From: Bacteroidota bacterium
GTDB taxonomy: Bacteria > Bacteroidota > Bacteroidia > Flavobacteriales_D > Sanyastnellaceae
NCBI GenBank assembly: GCA_027621555.1
Contig: JAQCBJ010000012.1
Span: 1-43,463, forward strand
Direction of reading: 5' to 3'
Length of the DNA: 43,463 nt
The first letter of the stretch is position 1. Each line of letters starts with the position of its first letter. Below, piece after piece: positions 1-8,604 of this stretch. The notes under the pieces were generated by a model. It had not been told where the DNA came from and ran no database searches. It saw only the letters and a program-made list of their open reading frames with translations. A program made the position numbers and the translations under genes.

Positions 1-5
1 TCCTT

Positions 6-32
6 GGGGCCCTTCGGGGCCCCTTTTTTTTT
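6..32 (+). terminator. Rho-independent terminator with UUCG loop
   Basis: A 7-bp GGGGCCC/GGGCCCC stem closes a TTCG tetraloop and is followed by nine T residues. This is a textbook intrinsic terminator. It must end a plus-strand gene lying outside the window, just before der. Confidence 0.9.
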
Positions 33-61
33 GCCCTGAATATTGCGAATTTCGCGCGACC

Positions 62-1369
62 ATGAACAACCTCGTTGCCATTGTCGGACGACCCAATGTG
101 GGGAAGTCCACCCTATTTAATCGCTTGACCGAGACGCGTGAAGCGATCACGGATGACACGAGCGGAACCACACGCGATCGGAAATACGGAAGTGTGATTT
201 GGACCAATCACCAATTCAACATCATTGATACAGGTGGGTGGATCACCAAGAGTGATGACAGTTTTGAAGCTGCCATTCGTGGCCAGGTAGAAATCAGCTT
301 GGAAGAGGCGGATTTGATTTTGTTCATGGTGGAGATTGGCGTTGGGGTGACGGACTTGGATATGGACATCGCCAATTTGCTCCGCCGCACGGGGAAGCCT
401 GTGATGCTGGTGTGCAACAAGGTGGATACCGGTGCCCACGATGTCGGGGCCGAAGAGTTTTACAGCCTCGGAATTGCCGACGAAATTCACCGCATTTCCG
501 CCAACAACGGATATGGAACGGGGGAGTTTTTGGATGCCGTTGTCGCGGCCTTGCCCCCCATGCCAGAACAAGAGGAGTTGGGTTTGCCCAAGTTGGCCGT
601 GGTAGGAAAGCCAAACGTGGGGAAGAGCACGTTCATCAACACCATTCTTGGTGAAGAGCGCAACATCGTTACAGACATCGCCGGGACGACTCGGGACAGC
701 GTACACACGCGGTATCAGATGTTTGGGTTTGATTTCGAAATTGTGGACACGGCCGGCTTGAGGAAGAAGAAGCAAATCACGGATCACCTCGAATTTTACA
801 GCACCGTTCGCACCATCAAGGCCATTGATGAGAGCGACGTATGCCTGTTGATGCTGGATGGGAGCGATCCGATGGGACGCCAGGACCTCAACATTTTCTG
901 GCAGATTGTGGAGAGCTACCGAGGTGTGGTTGTGGTGGTCAACAAATGGGATTTGGTGGAGAAGGAGACGAACACCATGCGCGACATGGAGGAGATGATT
1001 CGTGAACGCACCTCACCGTTCACTGACATCCCCATTGTGTTCACGTCGAACGTGAAAAAGCAAAGGGTCCTTCAGGCGCTGGAAACGGCGCTCGAAGTGA
1101 GGCAAGCCAGGGCGTCCAAGGTTCCAACCAGTGAACTGAATGACGTGATGTTGCCCATCATCGAGCACAACCCGCCGCCTGCGTGGAAGGGCAAGTACGT
1201 GAAGATCAAGTACGTGACTCAAATCCCGTCGCAAACGCCCACGTTCGCGTTTTTCTGCAACCTCCCGCAGTACATCCGAGATCCGTACAAGCGGTTTTTG
1301 GAGAACCAACTGCGTGAGCACTACGATTTTACGGGAGTACCCATCCGACTGTTTTTCCGAAAAAAGTAA
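62..1369 (+). CDS. der: Ribosome assembly GTPase Der (EngA)
   Basis: Der is a cytoplasmic double-GTPase needed for maturation of the 50S ribosomal subunit. The 435-residue length is normal. Two complete G domains are visible: GRPNVGKS near residue 9 with DTGG and NKVD, then GKPNVGKS near residue 181 with DTAG and NKWD. A C-terminal KH-like domain follows and contains the typical [17 protein letters not shown] stretch. The start is the ATG 30 bases after the outside gene's terminator; no Shine-Dalgarno sequence is seen, as expected for Bacteroidota. Nothing is unusual. The window also encodes the GTPases Era and Obg, which likewise act in ribosome assembly. Confidence 0.97.
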   Translation: MNNLVAIVGRPNVGKSTLFNRLTETREAITDDTSGTTRDRKYGSVIWTNHQFNIIDTGGWITKSDDSFEAAIRGQVEISLEEADLILFMVEIGVGVTDLDMDIANLLRRTGKPVMLVCNKVDTGAHDVGAEEFYSLGIADEIHRISANNGYGTGEFLDAVVAALPPMPEQEELGLPKLAVVGKPNVGKSTFINTILGEERNIVTDIAGTTRDSVHTRYQMFGFDFEIVDTAGLRKKKQITDHLEFYSTVRTIKAIDESDVCLLMLDGSDPMGRQDLNIFWQIVESYRGVVVVVNKWDLVEKETNTMRDMEEMIRERTSPFTDIPIVFTSNVKKQRVLQALETALEVRQARASKVPTSELNDVMLPIIEHNPPPAWKGKYVKIKYVTQIPSQTPTFAFFCNLPQYIRDPYKRFLENQLREHYDFTGVPIRLFFRKK

Positions 1370-1408
1370 GTTCTCAGAATCGAGTCGCGAACGGCAACGT
1401 GCGCGTGT

Positions 1409-1416
1409 TACATTTG
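1409..1416 (+). promoter_or_regulatory. Candidate -7 box for metK
   Basis: TACATTTG is an exact match to the Bacteroidota -7 consensus TAnnTTTG. It lies 30 bases before the metK start, which would give a leader of about 25 bases. No clear -33 TTTG is present at the right distance, so this is moderate evidence. Confidence 0.5.
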
Positions 1417-1446
1417 AGAGCAGACCCAATCCGTAGACCGAGAAAG

Positions 1447-2706
1447 ATGAGCTACTTTTTTACTTCCGAATCCGTTTCTGAAGGGCATCCCGACAAAGTG
1501 GCTGACGCCATTTCAGATGCCTTGATTGATCACTTTTTGGCGTTTGACGCCTCGTCAAAGGTGGCGTGTGAAACGCTGGTCACCACGGGACAAGTGATGC
1601 TGGCTGGCGAGGTGAAGTCGGAAGCGTATTTGGACGTCCAAAAGATTGCGCGAGACACCATTGCCGAGATTGGCTACACGAAGAGCGAATATCAATTTGA
1701 CTCGGCGTCTTGTGGGGTTTTGAGTGCCATCCACGAGCAGAGTGCGGACATCAACCAAGGTGTGGAACGTACGAACCCCGAGGAACAGGGTGCTGGAGAC
1801 CAGGGGATGATGTTTGGCTATGCCTGTCGCGAAACGGACAACTTCATGCCCTTGGCACTGGAATTGTCGCACCGCTTGCTGCGGGAATTGGCGGCCATTC
1901 GCAAAGCGGGCAAAGAAATGACGTACCTGCGTCCAGACTCCAAGAGCCAGGTCACCATCGAATATGAAGACGATGGAACCCCTTTGCGCATTGAAGCCGT
2001 TGTGTTGAGCACGCAGCACGATGAATTTGGCTCCAGCGATGAGGAGATGTTGGCTCAGATCAAGTCAGACGTGGCGAACATTTTGATTCCACGAGTGAAG
2101 GCTTCGATGAGCGAACGTGTGCAGTCGTTGTTCAAAGGGGACCACGAGCTTCATGTCAACCCTACGGGCAAGTTTGTCATTGGTGGGCCGCACGGAGACA
2201 CGGGACTGACGGGACGCAAAATCATTGTAGACACGTATGGTGGAAAAGGAGCGCACGGTGGTGGTGCGTTCAGCGGGAAAGACCCTTCCAAAGTGGATCG
2301 ATCTGCAGCTTATGCGACGCGCCATGTGGCGAAAAACCTGGTGGCGGCCGGGGTGTGCGACGAAGTGCTGGTGCAGGTGGCTTATGCCATTGGTGTTGCT
2401 GAGCCTGTAGGATTGTATGTGAACACCTACGGCACCTCCAAAGTTGGCGCCACGGACGGCGAGATCGCCGAGCGAATCGCACGGATCTTCCCCATGCGTC
2501 CGTACCACATTGAACAACGATTCAAGCTACGCACCCCCATCTACACAGAAACAGCGGCCTACGGCCACATGGGGCGTTCATGTGAAACGGTCACAAAACG
2601 TTTCGAAGCCCATGCGGGAGGGCAGGTGAAGGAGGTCACGGTGGAGTTGTTCCCTTGGGAAAAGCTCGACAAGGTCGACGAAGTCAAGCAGGCGTTTGGC
2701 CTGTAA
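1447..2706 (+). CDS. metK: S-adenosylmethionine synthetase
   Basis: MetK makes S-adenosylmethionine from methionine and ATP in the cytoplasm. The start at 1447 gives [20 protein letters not shown], the canonical N-terminus with the ATP-binding HPDK; the frame is open further upstream but that extension has no family similarity. Also visible are [11 protein letters not shown] (ATP-binding motif) and [16 protein letters not shown] (the glycine-rich P-loop-like motif). At 419 residues it is a little longer than the E. coli enzyme, as is common in Bacteroidota. It lies 77 bases after der, too short a gap for a SAM riboswitch, and a separate -7 box is present. Confidence 0.97.
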   Translation: MSYFFTSESVSEGHPDKVADAISDALIDHFLAFDASSKVACETLVTTGQVMLAGEVKSEAYLDVQKIARDTIAEIGYTKSEYQFDSASCGVLSAIHEQSADINQGVERTNPEEQGAGDQGMMFGYACRETDNFMPLALELSHRLLRELAAIRKAGKEMTYLRPDSKSQVTIEYEDDGTPLRIEAVVLSTQHDEFGSSDEEMLAQIKSDVANILIPRVKASMSERVQSLFKGDHELHVNPTGKFVIGGPHGDTGLTGRKIIVDTYGGKGAHGGGAFSGKDPSKVDRSAAYATRHVAKNLVAAGVCDEVLVQVAYAIGVAEPVGLYVNTYGTSKVGATDGEIAERIARIFPMRPYHIEQRFKLRTPIYTETAAYGHMGRSCETVTKRFEAHAGGQVKEVTVELFPWEKLDKVDEVKQAFGL

Positions 2707-2720
2707 GGACGCTGAGGAGG

Positions 2721-3437
2721 TCAGAAAACGAAGTCGTATCCCTTGAGCTTCATCAAGCTGTAGGCTTCTGCGTTGAAGCTGAACAACAAGCTGCCCTTGT
2801 GTTGGCCGTATCCCGAGCCGTCGGACTTTTTCTCGAGGTCGATCAAAAGCTTTGACTTGAAGAGCTTCTTCCGGAAGTTTCGTTTGTCAAAGGTCTTGTC
2901 CATGGCTTTTTCGTAGAGATTTTGGAGTTGACCTAGCGTGAACTCTTGGGGCAAGAGATCAAAACCAACGGGACGGCGCCTCACGCGTCGCTTCAGACGC
3001 TCCCGGGCGTAACTCACGATTTCGTTGTGGTCGAAGGCCAGGTCTGGCACTTCGGATACGGGAACCCAGTGCATGCCGTGCTGTTCCCATTTTTCCGTTT
3101 GGAAGTCATCCGTGTGCACCAAGGCGTAGTGCGCAATGTTGACCACCCGTCCTCCTGGGTGCCTGAACACCTGGCCGAAGGCTCGAAGTTGTTCGACCGT
3201 ACTTGGGTTGTCGTACCCAAACAAATCGTTGAACATCTTCTTCGCAGAGAGCAACAATTCTTCGTTAGCCTTTAGGTATCGGCTGGGCAGAAACAAGGCT
3301 CCCTGGAAAGGGGGGCGCGAGCTCCGAGCCAGCAGAATTTTCAATTCAACCCCATCAAATCCGAAGACGACGAGGCTGGTGGACAGAGCCACTTCGAAGT
3401 GCGGTTCCTCTTGCGGAAATTGCAACATTTCTCCCAT
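2721..3437 (-). CDS. Nudix-related transcriptional regulator (NrtR/AraR type)
   Basis: The protein has an N-terminal Nudix-fold domain (about residues 10-150) and a C-terminal winged-helix DNA-binding domain (about 160-220, with FTLGQLQNLYEKAMDKTFDK followed by RNFRKKLF). This is the architecture of the NrtR regulators and of the Bacteroides arabinose regulator AraR. The Nudix box is degenerate: where the catalytic REUXEE would be, the sequence reads KKMFNDLFG, so it probably binds a ligand instead of hydrolysing one. I chose the ATG at 3437, giving 238 residues, because a perfect TACTTTTG box ends exactly four bases before it. The frame stays open upstream to 3548, but that part lies in promoter sequence. 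It is divergent from dnaB and its targets are unknown. Confidence 0.85.
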   Translation of the reverse strand: MGEMLQFPQEEPHFEVALSTSLVVFGFDGVELKILLARSSRPPFQGALFLPSRYLKANEELLLSAKKMFNDLFGYDNPSTVEQLRAFGQVFRHPGGRVVNIAHYALVHTDDFQTEKWEQHGMHWVPVSEVPDLAFDHNEIVSYARERLKRRVRRRPVGFDLLPQEFTLGQLQNLYEKAMDKTFDKRNFRKKLFKSKLLIDLEKKSDGSGYGQHKGSLLFSFNAEAYSLMKLKGYDFVF

Positions 3438-3441
3438 GTTG

Positions 3442-3472
3442 CAAAAGTAGACGGGGGGTTCGAGGTGGGCAA
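3442..3472 (-). promoter_or_regulatory. Promoter of the Nudix-type regulator, apparently leaderless
   Basis: On the minus strand TTG (3472-3470) is followed after 20 bases by TACTTTTG (3449-3442), an exact -7 match. Only CAAC separates the box from the ATG at 3437, so transcription should begin at or within a base or two of the start codon. Confidence 0.65.
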
Positions 3473-3553
3473 CGGATTCAGGTTCAGTTGTGCAAAACAG
3501 GGGTGAAAACATGTGAACAACGGACGTGAAGCGCGACGTACCTTGCACGTCCC

Positions 3554-5086
3554 ATGTTTGACCCTTCGACCTCTCCTCAATCGCCGGCCCAAGGCCGCCC
3601 TCGTGACCTCATGCGAACCGGTCACGGAATGGTGCCAGGCGCCAAAGTGCAACCCCAAGCCAAGGAGCTCGAAGAAGTCGTGCTTGGGGCGATGATGATG
3701 GAGAAGGCGGCAGTCAACGCGGTGATCGATGTGCTGCAGCCTGAGAGTTTCTACGTGGAAGCGCACGGCGAGGTATTTCGTGCGATCCAAACGTTGTTCA
3801 ACAAATCGGAGCCCATCGATTTGCTCACGGTGACGGAACAATTGAGGAGCGATGGGAAATTGGACATGCTTGGAGGCAGCCACCGAGTGGCCGAGCTGAC
3901 AACACGCGTCGCGAGCAGCGCGAACGTTGAGTTTCACGCGCGCATCATCGCCCAAAAGCACATTCAGCGTGAATTGATTCGCGTGTCAAACACGATCATT
4001 GAAAAGGCGTACGACGAGACGTCTGACGTGTTTGATTTGCTCGACGAGGCCGAATCCAAGCTGTTTGAAGTGGCGGAAGGCAACATCCGGAAAAGTTACG
4101 AGAGCATGGGCGCGGTGATGAAGCAAGCCTTGGAGGACATCGAGGCCGCGCGCAACAACGAGGACGGGGTCAGTGGTGTCCCTTCAGGGTTCCACGACTT
4201 GGATAAGTTGACGGGTGGATGGCAGCGGTCGGACATGATTGTGCTTGCGGCACGTCCTGGTATGGGTAAGACGGCGTTTGTGCTCTCCATGGCGCGCAAC
4301 ATGGCCGTCGATCACCAAATCCCTGTCGCGGTATTCAGCCTTGAGATGTCGGCGGTTCAGCTCGTGCAGCGTTTGATTTCGTCCGAGACGGAAATCAACA
4401 GCGACAAATTCCGGAAGGGCAATCTCGAGGAGCACGAATACCAGCAGTTGTACACCCGCGTCGGAAAGCTGAGCGATGCCCCGCTGTTCATTGACGACAC
4501 GCCTGGGTTGAACATTTTTGAACTCCGCGCCAAGTGCCGTCGTTTGAAGGCGCAGCACGGGATCGACTTGGTGGTCATCGATTACTTGCAGTTGATGAGC
4601 GCAGGCTCCGACAAAGGCAACCGAGAGCAAGAGATTTCGAGCATTTCACGCTCCATCAAGTCGATCGCAAAGGAGCTTGATGTGCCCATCATTGCGCTGT
4701 CCCAATTGAGCCGGAATGTCGAAACGCGGGGAGGGGACAAGCGGCCGCTGTTGTCGGACTTGCGTGAATCTGGGGCCATCGAGCAGGACGCGGACATCGT
4801 GGCGTTCATTTACCGCGCCGAGTATTACGGCATCACGGAGCATCCCGATGGGATTGACACGGCCGGGTTGGGGGAATTGATTTTGGCCAAACACCGCCAC
4901 GGCGCTTTGGACACAATCAAAATGAAATTTGTCCAGCGATTGGCCAAGTTCGTCAACTACGACACGTTTGCGGAATCCGCGTTTGGCGGAGCGATGCAGC
5001 CCAATGCCGCATTCAATGAGCCCAAGACCATCACCATGGGGTCCAAAATGAACGACGACAACGTGGGGGGCGGGGTGCCCTTTTAA
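3554..5086 (+). CDS. dnaB: Replicative DNA helicase DnaB
   Basis: DnaB is the hexameric 5'-3' helicase that unwinds DNA at the replication fork. It has an N-terminal primase-interacting domain (about residues 37-140), a linker, and a RecA-like ATPase domain with Walker A ARPGMGKT at 233-240, Walker B LVVIDYLQLM near 340, and the LSQLSR and SDLRESGAIEQDAD motifs. At 510 residues it has full length. No intein is present. The start ATG follows a TACCTTGC sequence by seven bases, a weak -7-like box. The next gene is the conserved secreted protein that commonly follows dnaB in Flavobacteriales. Confidence 0.96.
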   Translation: MFDPSTSPQSPAQGRPRDLMRTGHGMVPGAKVQPQAKELEEVVLGAMMMEKAAVNAVIDVLQPESFYVEAHGEVFRAIQTLFNKSEPIDLLTVTEQLRSDGKLDMLGGSHRVAELTTRVASSANVEFHARIIAQKHIQRELIRVSNTIIEKAYDETSDVFDLLDEAESKLFEVAEGNIRKSYESMGAVMKQALEDIEAARNNEDGVSGVPSGFHDLDKLTGGWQRSDMIVLAARPGMGKTAFVLSMARNMAVDHQIPVAVFSLEMSAVQLVQRLISSETEINSDKFRKGNLEEHEYQQLYTRVGKLSDAPLFIDDTPGLNIFELRAKCRRLKAQHGIDLVVIDYLQLMSAGSDKGNREQEISSISRSIKSIAKELDVPIIALSQLSRNVETRGGDKRPLLSDLRESGAIEQDADIVAFIYRAEYYGITEHPDGIDTAGLGELILAKHRHGALDTIKMKFVQRLAKFVNYDTFAESAFGGAMQPNAAFNEPKTITMGSKMNDDNVGGGVPF

Positions 5087-5145
5087 CAAGCAGCAAGGTT
5101 CTGCATGATGCGAGGCCGGCATCCGGAATGTATCTTGAGCCGACA

Positions 5146-6414
5146 ATGGAAAAGCTTCGAAGAGCAGGGATGTTGTCCCTGGGGATGTTGGCCTTTCAGG
5201 TGGTTTGGGGAGCGCGAATCTTGGTGCCGATGGACGACAGCCAGACCAATCACCTCAAGGCCTATGGCGTGGCGTTTTGGGTGCTGGAAAATGGCGTGGA
5301 GGTGGAGTGGCTGTTGAACTACCGCGGAGGGAGTTTTTTGATGCCGAACATCCCCGAAATTCAAAACGAATGTGTCATCCGAGGCGTGGCGCACCAGGTG
5401 ATTGCCGACGTTCAGGCGGGGCAGATTTTGCAGGAAATCGCGGACCCGGAGGTCAATATGGAACGGGTGAAGCTGGAGGTGACGCCCAAAATCGCGGTGT
5501 ACAGCCCCGATGGGAAGCAACCTTGGGACGACGCAGTGACCTTGGTTCTGACCTACGCGGAGATCCCGTACGACGTTGTGTACGACACCGAAATTTTGAT
5601 GGGGGAGCTGCCCAAGTACGACTGGCTTCACCTGCATCACGAAGACTTCACAGGGCAGTACGGCAAGTTCTACAAAGCCTATCGCAGTGCGTCCTGGTAC
5701 CAGGAAGAAGTGGCGCGCCAGAGTGGCACTGCGCAGATCATGGGCTTTCAAAAAGTCAGCGAGATGAAGCGGAACGTAGCGACCAGCATCAGAGACTTTG
5801 TGATTGGGGGAGGATTCCTGTTCACGATGTGCTCAGGGACGGACAGCTACGACATCGCCTTGGCGGCTCAGGAAATCGACATCTGCGCACCCATGTTTGA
5901 CGGGGATCCAGCGGATCCTGCAGCGCAGTCGAAATTGAAGTTTGACGACGGTTTGGCTTTTCAAAACTACCAGCTTGAAATGGACCCGCTCGTGTATGAG
6001 TTTTCGAGCATCGATGGAACAAAGGATCACAGCGACATCAAAGCCATCAACGACTTCTTCACCTTGTTTGACTTTTCAGCGAAATGGGACATCGTGCCCA
6101 CCATGCTGACGCAAAGCCACGAACGCGTGGTTGCGGGATTCATGGGGCAGACCACGTCATTCAGAAAAGAGTACATCCGACCGGACGTGACGGTCATGGG
6201 GGACAACCGCAACCTTCCGACGGCGAAATACATCCACGGCACCTTGGGACTCGGCCAATGGACGTACTACGGAGGCCACGATCCAGAAGATTACCGCCAT
6301 TTGGTGAACGACCCACCGACGGATTTGAACTTGCATCCGAATTCGCCTGGGTACAGGTTGATCTTGAACAACATTTTGTTTCCAGCTGCGAAGAAAAAGG
6401 ATCGCAAGACCTGA
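5146..6414 (+). CDS. Conserved secreted protein of the family labelled asparagine synthetase B
   Basis: The 422-residue product starts MEKLRRAGMLSLGMLAFQVV, a signal peptide, followed by the family hallmark ILVPMDDSQTNHLKAYG. Related Bacteroidota proteins are usually named asparagine synthetase B. However, I see no glutaminase cysteine at the N-terminus and no PP-loop (SGGxDS) of asparagine synthase, so that name looks wrong. The true activity is unknown. Internal motifs include LNYRGGSFLMP, VYSPDGKQPWDDAVTLVLTY and GGGFLFTMCSGTDSYD; the last resembles a glutamine-amidotransferase-like turn, but this is only an impression. I prefer the ATG at 5146 to the one at 5128 because TATCTTGA (5131-5138) looks like a -7 box and overlaps the upstream ATG region. 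Confidence 0.75.
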   Translation: MEKLRRAGMLSLGMLAFQVVWGARILVPMDDSQTNHLKAYGVAFWVLENGVEVEWLLNYRGGSFLMPNIPEIQNECVIRGVAHQVIADVQAGQILQEIADPEVNMERVKLEVTPKIAVYSPDGKQPWDDAVTLVLTYAEIPYDVVYDTEILMGELPKYDWLHLHHEDFTGQYGKFYKAYRSASWYQEEVARQSGTAQIMGFQKVSEMKRNVATSIRDFVIGGGFLFTMCSGTDSYDIALAAQEIDICAPMFDGDPADPAAQSKLKFDDGLAFQNYQLEMDPLVYEFSSIDGTKDHSDIKAINDFFTLFDFSAKWDIVPTMLTQSHERVVAGFMGQTTSFRKEYIRPDVTVMGDNRNLPTAKYIHGTLGLGQWTYYGGHDPEDYRHLVNDPPTDLNLHPNSPGYRLILNNILFPAAKKKDRKT

Positions 6415-6426
6415 AACCTTCGGGGG

Positions 6427-7050
6427 TCAGCGCTTGATCGTGCTGGTCAAGGTGACCAGTTGAAGTCCGCTGGCATGGGGTTCAATGAGGAACTCCACGG
6501 GGCCTTCAGTACGTTTGGCCATGCTGATGAGGCCGAGGCCTGCGTTGCCTCTCTCTGGATTTTGGTCGCCTTGACAGAGGACGTCGATGTAAGCCTTGCG
6601 AAGCTCGGCATGGCTCAGGTTGTTGAGGTGCCCGATTCGTCCCCCCAAATCATGGGCCGACGATTCATCCATCAAATTGCCGCAATGCAATTGAATCCCA
6701 AGAGGGGTGTGCTCGACCGTGAGGAATACCGAGCTGTCCCCGTGTTCATCGATGTGGCCGTGGTGAATGACGTTTTGAACGGCTTCGATCAATACCTCCA
6801 TCGCTCGCTTGGTTTCCTTCCGGGAACTTCCGATTTGGGAAAGGGCCCGTTCCGCGAGTTGAATCAGGTGAGGAATCATGTCACCGTCCACCGTACCGGC
6901 AAAAGACAAAACGACACCAAAGGCCGACCCAGCCTGAGCCTTTGGCATGGCAGGCGCTTGCAATCGCTGCTGAAGCAGCGGAACGAGGGATATGGATGCT
7001 TTGCGCGTCATTCGTTTGAAATCGTCGACGAATAGCCGATAATTCTCCAT
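6427..7050 (-). CDS. SiaB-like protein kinase (GHKL ATPase fold)
   Basis: A 207-residue cytoplasmic protein with a histidine-kinase-like ATPase domain: the N box reads EVLIEAVQNVIHHG (about residues 88-101) and the G2 box GNAGLGL lies near 172-178. There is no H-box or sensor domain. This matches the SiaB family, which in Pseudomonas phosphorylates the partner protein SiaC in a partner-switching system opposed by the PP2C phosphatase SiaA. No SiaC-like gene is next to it here, but a SpoIIE/PP2C-type phosphatase is encoded at 33192-34010. The start at 7050 is an ATG; the open frame extends further only through a TTG. A good promoter lies 77 bases upstream. The family assignment is from memory of the motif layout. 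Confidence 0.7.
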   Translation of the reverse strand: MENYRLFVDDFKRMTRKASISLVPLLQQRLQAPAMPKAQAGSAFGVVLSFAGTVDGDMIPHLIQLAERALSQIGSSRKETKRAMEVLIEAVQNVIHHGHIDEHGDSSVFLTVEHTPLGIQLHCGNLMDESSAHDLGGRIGHLNNLSHAELRKAYIDVLCQGDQNPERGNAGLGLISMAKRTEGPVEFLIEPHASGLQLVTLTSTIKR

Positions 7051-7126
7051 GAATAGAACGCTGCAAACTACGGGAATGTTGCTTGGCTTCCAAGGCGAAA
7101 TGCACAATTGCAACGTGTTTCATTCA

Positions 7127-7155
7127 CAAACATAATTTCCCTAACGCAGGAACAA
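7127..7155 (-). promoter_or_regulatory. Promoter of the SiaB-like gene
   Basis: Minus strand: TTG (7155-7153), an 18-base spacer, then TATGTTTG (7134-7127), an exact TAnnTTTG. The predicted leader to the ATG at 7050 is about 70 bases, long for this window. Confidence 0.6.
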
Positions 7156-7194
7156 TCAAGTTGTTGAGTGGTATGAATGGGTCAAATCACGGCT

Positions 7195-7476
7195 TCAGAC
7201 GAATCCGCGCATGCATGTTTCAGGCACCAAGGGCAGTCCTTCGGGAGTGCGGATCATTTGGTAGAAGAGGGGATGCATGAAGTTGAGGGTCCGTCGGAAT
7301 TGACGTCCATAGAAGTGGCACTTCCACACCTCCAGGGCGATGCGCTTGGTGGTGTTCCAAGCGTAGGGACTGAAGCCGTTGGGACGGGCAAATCGCTCTA
7401 CCCAAAGGCGTGCTTGAGGCAGCGATTGAATCGAACAGGGGGTGACGACAAGTGCGGGGTTCAAGGGGAGTGCCAT
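7195..7476 (-). CDS. Hypothetical protein, 93 residues
   Basis: I do not recognise this protein. The case for a real gene is codon use: third positions are rich in G and C like the neighbours, and the composition is normal, with segments such as ARLWVERFARPNGFSPYAWN and LNFMHPLFYQMIRTPEGLP. It is basic and aromatic-rich, has no signal peptide or membrane segment, and lies alone between the WYL operon and the SiaB-like gene on the same strand. No clear promoter or ribosome binding site was found. The opposite-strand frame over the same bases looks like its shadow. Confidence 0.5.
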   Translation of the reverse strand: MALPLNPALVVTPCSIQSLPQARLWVERFARPNGFSPYAWNTTKRIALEVWKCHFYGRQFRRTLNFMHPLFYQMIRTPEGLPLVPETCMRGFV

Positions 7477-7566
7477 GGGGTTGTGTTTTGGGGTTCAACG
7501 GATTTCTTGAACCAAAGGGACACAGGCACTCCGCAATGAATTTACGGACCAGAAAAAAAGTTGGGT

Positions 7567-8601
7567 TTAGCCTCGCTTTTGCCGCTGCAAAGCGGACTCA
7601 AGTTTCTGGATGACAGACGCTTGAATGTGTTCTGGAGTGAGGACTGTGAGCTCAGATGCGTGGGCTTGCAACCACTGCAAAAGCTCAAATGTGGGCATGA
7701 CGTTTAACGAGACCACCAAATGTCCGTCTTGCTCATTCACCTTCTGAGAATGGTGGAGCGGTTGAGAGATCAAGTATTTGGCGAGCAAGGGGTCGCACTC
7801 GAATTCCACCGTTTCAGGCTGCCCGTTCCCCAACACGGTGATGCCAAGGGCATGCTGGAAGTAATGGTGGGCTTCGAAAGTCGAGTGGACTTGGAAGCGA
7901 TCCGTTTCGTCGATGGCCACTCGTGAAATCCGATCGCAACCAAACGTTCGGATGTGCTTCTTGCTGGGGTCCCAGCCGACCAAATACCAACGGTTTCGGT
8001 ATTCTTTGAGCAGATAAGGATGCAGGTTGTACGCGGTGGCTTGGTCCGAGGCGTCCTTGAATTTGGTGTAACCAAGCGTGATGCTATGGCGCGCACGGAT
8101 GGCTTGGAGGAGTGGAGCAAGGTGTTCCGATCCCGCCGCATGCGGTGTGCTTTCAAATTGGATGAACTCGTCGACTCCATCTCCGTCGAGGTTGGGCGAG
8201 ACGGTCAATCGGTCTGCGATTTTGCCCAGAGCTTGGTCGAATTGCTGGAAAATGGGCAGGTCGCGAAACTGGATGAGGGTGTTGGTGGCGAAGCGAATGG
8301 CGTCGAGGTCGTCGTCGTTCAGTTGGACGTCGTTGATGCTGTAGCCCTCTTCCGTGTAGTGGTAGCCTCGTTCGTCGCGGTGGTATTCGATGGGCGCGTA
8401 ATAGCCCAAATCCGCTTCGTTCCGCATCGCCCACAAGTCCTTCTCCACCGTGGAAATGCTGATGTGTTCCCCGTCGCTCCCGTACAACGCTTCTTCGCAG
8501 GCCTGGCGCAGGTCTTCTTTCGTGGGAAAGGGTTTTCCAGGGTTGGTGAGGCACCGATCAATGATGCGGTACCGGAGCAGAGCGTATTTGTTCGCGGGCA
8601 T
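7567..8601 (-). CDS. WYL-domain transcriptional regulator
   Basis: A 344-residue DNA-binding regulator. The N-terminus (about 1-80) has a helix-turn-helix-like region with STVEKDLWAMRNEADLGYYAPIEY split over helix and wing. The middle holds the WYL domain, an SH3-like fold that binds nucleotide or nucleic-acid ligands, with LHPYLLKEYRNRWYLVGWD near residues 195-213. The C-terminal WCX extension ends the protein. WYL regulators often respond to DNA damage or control defence genes, but no defence gene lies next to it. It is the last gene of an apparent three-gene operon, starting three bases after the stop of the muramidase-like gene. Confidence 0.88.
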   Translation of the reverse strand: MPANKYALLRYRIIDRCLTNPGKPFPTKEDLRQACEEALYGSDGEHISISTVEKDLWAMRNEADLGYYAPIEYHRDERGYHYTEEGYSINDVQLNDDDLDAIRFATNTLIQFRDLPIFQQFDQALGKIADRLTVSPNLDGDGVDEFIQFESTPHAAGSEHLAPLLQAIRARHSITLGYTKFKDASDQATAYNLHPYLLKEYRNRWYLVGWDPSKKHIRTFGCDRISRVAIDETDRFQVHSTFEAHHYFQHALGITVLGNGQPETVEFECDPLLAKYLISQPLHHSQKVNEQDGHLVVSLNVMPTFELLQWLQAHASELTVLTPEHIQASVIQKLESALQRQKRG

Positions 8602-8604
8602 GGA

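Noticed and set aside
1370-1446. Possible SAM riboswitch before metK
   Set aside because: The gap is only 77 bases and I could not find the paired helices of a SAM riboswitch.
6407-6431. Possible terminator between the convergent genes ending at 6414 and 6427
   Set aside because: Only a four-base pairing with no T tract could be drawn.
6881-7123. An 80-codon frame starting three bases after the SiaB promoter box, possibly a leader peptide
   Set aside because: It is out of frame with the kinase, runs far into it, and its sequence is not protein-like after the first 25 residues.
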